Assembly: GCF_001424345.1 (NCBI RefSeq)
Contig: NZ_LMPF01000005.1
Span: 19,967-83,966, forward strand
Direction of reading: 5' to 3'
From: Burkholderia sp. Leaf177
GTDB lineage: Bacteria > Pseudomonadota > Gammaproteobacteria > Burkholderiales > Burkholderiaceae
Length of the DNA: 64,000 bases
Every line of letters begins with the position of its first letter. Position 1 is the stretch's first letter. This document shows, one piece after another, positions 61,121 through 64,000 of the stretch. The translations under genes and the position numbers were made by a program. The notes beneath the pieces are model-generated. The model worked only from the letters and a program-made list of their open reading frames with translations, had not been told where the DNA came from and made no database searches.

Positions 61121-62360
61121 ATTCCAGCGCTTTCCCACGCGTCTCCGGCAACAGCAACGCAGCGACGATCACCAGTAAATATCCGGTTCCGGCAACCACG
61201 CCTATCGCTTTGACGAGCGACATGCTTTGCGAAAACACGCCGACGAGTATCGGAAAAAACGATCCAAGTCCGCGCCCGAGGTTGTAGCAAAATCCTTGTC
61301 CCGAGCCGCGAATCGCATTGGGATACAGCTCCGATAAATACGCTCCCACGCCCGCAAAAATCCCTTGCACGACAATGCCAAGCGGAAAGCCTAGCAACAA
61401 CATGGCGTGATCGGTGATGGGGATCATCGTGTAGATCATGCCGAGCAGAAACGAGCCGATTGCAAACAACACGAACGACGCACGCCGGCCAATCTTGTCG
61501 CAAAGAATCGCGCCGAATACATACCCAAGAAACGAGCCGACGATCAACACAACGAGATAACCGCTCGTGTTGAATACGGACAGATGCCGTTCGGTCTTGA
61601 GATACGTCGGCAGCCACGTGGTGATCGCGTAATAACCGCCGAGCATGCCGGTGCACAACGCGCTGCCGAGTATCGTCGTCTTGAGATGCGCGCCTTTGAA
61701 GATATCGGCGAAGGTGGCTGTTTCGGTGCCGGCATCGCGCGCTCGGCGTGTCGCCAGGAAAATCTCGGGATCGTTGACATTGCGGCGGATATAGAGAATC
61801 CACAGCGCCGGCACAATGCCGATCCAGAAGCACGCGCGCCACGCGGTATCTTCCGGCAGCAACGCAAAAAACGCCCAATAGAGAATCGCGGCCGCGCCCC
61901 AGCCGAACGACCAGCTGCTTTGCACGGTCCCAACCGCTTTCGCCCGATGCTGCGGCGAGCGGATCGTCTCGGCCATCATCACGGTCACGACGGACCATTC
62001 GCCGCCAAACCCCACGCCTTGCAGCGTGCGCGTGACGAGCAACTGTCCGAACGAGTGCGTGAAGCCGGAAAGAAACGTGAAGAATGCAAAGCAGCCGATG
62101 GTCCATTGCAACACGCGCACGCGGCCGTATCGATCGGAGAGAATGCCTGCAAGCCAGCCACCAATTGCCGATGAAATCAGCGAACTCGTCGCGATCATCC
62201 CAGCTTCGCTTTTGCTCATGCCCCACGTGGCGATCAGCGTGGGAATGAGGAACGAGTAGATCATGAAGTCGAAGGCATCGACTGCGTAGCCGCCGAAGCC
62301 GGCGTAAAGCGTGCGGCGCTCGCGCGTCGTCAACTCGGTGAACCACTCGAACGCTCGCAT
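61119..62360 (-). CDS. MFS transporter, metabolite:proton symporter type
   Basis: The protein (413 aa) has twelve hydrophobic segments and the MFS motif between segments 2 and 3 (GWLAGILSDRYGRVRVLQW). The opening AGFGGYAVDAFDFMIYSFLIP carries the D-x-x-D signature of the aromatic acid/sialic acid-type symporter subgroups. A long central loop (about residues 200-235) separates the halves. The substrate cannot be told; neighbours give no clue. Confidence 0.88.
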   Translation of the reverse strand: MRAFEWFTELTTRERRTLYAGFGGYAVDAFDFMIYSFLIPTLIATWGMSKSEAGMIATSSLISSAIGGWLAGILSDRYGRVRVLQWTIGCFAFFTFLSGFTHSFGQLLVTRTLQGVGFGGEWSVVTVMMAETIRSPQHRAKAVGTVQSSWSFGWGAAAILYWAFFALLPEDTAWRACFWIGIVPALWILYIRRNVNDPEIFLATRRARDAGTETATFADIFKGAHLKTTILGSALCTGMLGGYYAITTWLPTYLKTERHLSVFNTSGYLVVLIVGSFLGYVFGAILCDKIGRRASFVLFAIGSFLLGMIYTMIPITDHAMLLLGFPLGIVVQGIFAGVGAYLSELYPNAIRGSGQGFCYNLGRGLGSFFPILVGVFSQSMSLVKAIGVVAGTGYLLVIVAALLLPETRGKALE

Positions 62361-62428
62361 CCTGTCTCCTGTTCAATGCCCGCGTCTTCATGGGCGGCGA
62401 AACATTCTACGGCGTCCAAAAATGCAAA

Positions 62429-62452
62429 AAGCGGGTCACGATGAACCCGCTT
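62429..62452 (-). terminator. Terminator of the ABC transporter gene
   Basis: An eight-base stem (AAGCGGGT at 62429-62436 with ACCCGCTT at 62445-62452) is followed on the - strand by a T-rich run. It ends the transcript of the ABC transporter that enters from the right. Confidence 0.82.
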
Positions 62453-62476
62453 CTTCTACACGCGATAACCGGAGTG

Positions 62477-64000
62477 CTACGCCGGCAGACTTTCCACTGC
62501 CGCGCGCTCGATCTCGATGCGGTTTTCATGGAACCCGGAGACCGATTCGCGATGCGCCACGCTGACTATGGCGGCGTTCGGCAATGCATCGATAAAGGCC
62601 GTATAGATCAGCATTTCGTTCTCGGCATCGAGGGCGCTGGTGGCTTCATCGAGGAAGATGAAATCCGGTTTGTGCAGCAGCACGCGCGCGGCGGCGAGAC
62701 GTTGTTGCTCACCCGGCGACATGATTTTCGCCCAGTGACCGGACTCTTCCAGGCGCGTGCCATACGTGTTCAGATTGCAGACGCGCAGCGCCTCGCGGCA
62801 GGCTTCATCGGAGAAAACGGAGGCTTCGGACGGATAACTCAAAGCCGCCTTTAACCCGCCGATGGGCAAGTAGCTTTGCTGCGGAATGAACATGAGTTTT
62901 GCATCGACGGGCGCGTCGATCGTGCCATCGCCAAATGGCCACAAGCCTGCCAATGCGCGCATCAATGTGCTCTTTCCCGAACCCGACGGCCCTTGCACAA
63001 GCCAGCGCGAACCGGGCTTCACGGTGACATCGGCGACGGTCGCGAGCGGTTTGCCATTGGGCAGCGCGAGCTTCAATCCTTTCGTCACCAGCGCGTCCGT
63101 GCTTGCGTAATGCAGGTTGATGCCGCCATGCGCGGTCGCGGGCGAAATGGCTTCCTTGATGTGCGTCGAGCGCATCACGCGCTTGAATTCGCGCAGCCGG
63201 TTCACGGTCGCGCGCCATTCGACCAAGGTCGAATAACTATTGATGAACCATGAAAACGAGTCGCTTACCGTGCCGAAGGCCGAGCTGATCTGCATCAGCA
63301 CGCCGAGCGAATAGAACCCGGCGAAGTAGCGGGGCGCCGCGACCATGATCGGAAAAATGTTGGCGACCTGGCTATAGAACGCCAGCACGAAGGTCAGCCG
63401 TTTGGTGTATTTCATGATCTGCCAGTAGTTCTGGCGGATCGTCTGGAAGATGCCCTTGGCGGTCGTGGTTTCGGTCGCGACGCCATCGTAGAACGCGATC
63501 TGTTCGGCATTCTCGCGAATGCGGATCAGGCCGAAGCGGAAGTTCGCTTCCACTTTTTGCGCCTGGTAATTGATCGATACCAGCGGATGCCCGAAGCGCT
63601 GCATCAGCAGCGATCCGACGACCGCGTACCCGGCGGCGGCCCAGACCATGTAGCCGGGAATCGTGATCGCCGTGCCCATCACAGAAAAACTCAACGCGCC
63701 GGCGAGCGACCACAAGATGGTGATGAAGGTGGCGAGCGTGACGAGCGTGGACAACAGATCCAGCGATAACGCCAGCGTCGTCGTGGCAAACGACTGAAGG
63801 TCGTCGCTGATCCGCTGGTCGGGGTTATCGGCGAGACGATCGCGTTCTATGCGGTAGAAGGCTTTGTCGCCGAGCCATTGTTCGAGGTATCGATGCGTAA
63901 GCCACTGGCGCCATCGGAAGCCGAGCATCTGCCGCAAATACCGGCCGTACACCGCGAGCAGGATGTACGCGAACGCCAGCCCGGTGAAGATCATCAGCAG
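62477..64000 (-). CDS. SbmA/YddA-type ABC transporter, fused permease and ATPase (N-terminus outside window)
   Basis: The C-terminal 507 codons are visible; the gene begins beyond the right edge. The first part is a membrane domain of the SbmA/BacA type (segments such as RYLRQMLGFRWRQWLTHRYLEQWL and NPDQRISDDLQSFATTTLAL). The ATPase part has Walker A GPSGSGKST, Walker B FIFLDEATSALD and the H-loop SVAHRES. The usual LSGGQ signature reads MSPGEQQRLA, as in this subfamily. Relatives export or import peptides or long-chain fatty acyl compounds; the substrate is not known. Confidence 0.9.
   Translation of the reverse strand: MLMIFTGLAFAYILLAVYGRYLRQMLGFRWRQWLTHRYLEQWLGDKAFYRIERDRLADNPDQRISDDLQSFATTTLALSLDLLSTLVTLATFITILWSLAGALSFSVMGTAITIPGYMVWAAAGYAVVGSLLMQRFGHPLVSINYQAQKVEANFRFGLIRIRENAEQIAFYDGVATETTTAKGIFQTIRQNYWQIMKYTKRLTFVLAFYSQVANIFPIMVAAPRYFAGFYSLGVLMQISSAFGTVSDSFSWFINSYSTLVEWRATVNRLREFKRVMRSTHIKEAISPATAHGGINLHYASTDALVTKGLKLALPNGKPLATVADVTVKPGSRWLVQGPSGSGKSTLMRALAGLWPFGDGTIDAPVDAKLMFIPQQSYLPIGGLKAALSYPSEASVFSDEACREALRVCNLNTYGTRLEESGHWAKIMSPGEQQRLAAARVLLHKPDFIFLDEATSALDAENEMLIYTAFIDALPNAAIVSVAHRESVSGFHENRIEIERAAVESLPA

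Overview
The window is a chromosomal segment of a betaproteobacterium of the Burkholderia group (Burkholderia, Paraburkholderia or Caballeronia). The evidence is the protein sequences and a run of neighbourhoods typical of that group: rpsD-rpoA-rplQ-cutA-dsbD-hemB, lptM-lysA beside cyaY, and mrcA divergent from a pil cluster followed by aroK-aroB-dgt-ugp and gltB-gltD. No rRNA, tRNA, CRISPR array, intact insertion sequence or prophage was seen.

Bases 1-14.9 kb hold the 3' end of tuf and then the S10, spc and alpha ribosomal protein operons on the + strand, ending in a strong terminator. Two things stand out. The infA slot between secY and rpmJ holds only a decayed remnant whose last 21 codons still read as IF-1. 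The longer gaps carry inverted repeats that overlap promoter-like elements (before rplC, rplN and rplQ); a similar stem lies before rpsD.

Bases 15.0-25.7 kb carry cutA-dsbD, convergent hemB and ysxC, and a redox and cytochrome block: cytochrome c4, resB-ccsB (system II cytochrome c maturation) and msrP-msrQ (repair of periplasmic methionine sulfoxide). An isolated + strand terminator between hemB and ysxC suggests a small RNA.

Bases 25.8-37.8 kb carry lysA and lptM (-), cyaY (+), mrcA (-), and a + strand block of pilM, pilN, a fused pilO-pilP and a secretin, then aroK, aroB and dgt. Bases 37.9-43.1 kb are a glycerol-3-phosphate/glycerophosphodiester uptake operon (ugpB-A-E, a small ABM protein, ugpC, ugpQ). 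A DUF883 protein and an OmpW-family porin follow on the - strand.

Bases 44.9-52.2 kb hold a transposase-like RAYT protein that has lost its catalytic motifs, then gltB-gltD (glutamate synthase). Bases 52.3-60.2 kb look like an accessory island: a DUF29 protein and a type I restriction-modification operon, hsdM-hsdS-X-hsdR. X is a PD-(D/E)XK-like protein of unknown role, translationally coupled to hsdS. It is the best candidate in the window for something not yet described. The window ends with an alpha-carbonic anhydrase, an MFS transporter and the C-terminal part of an SbmA/YddA-type ABC exporter.

All calls come from reading the sequence. No database search, alignment program or folding program was run.
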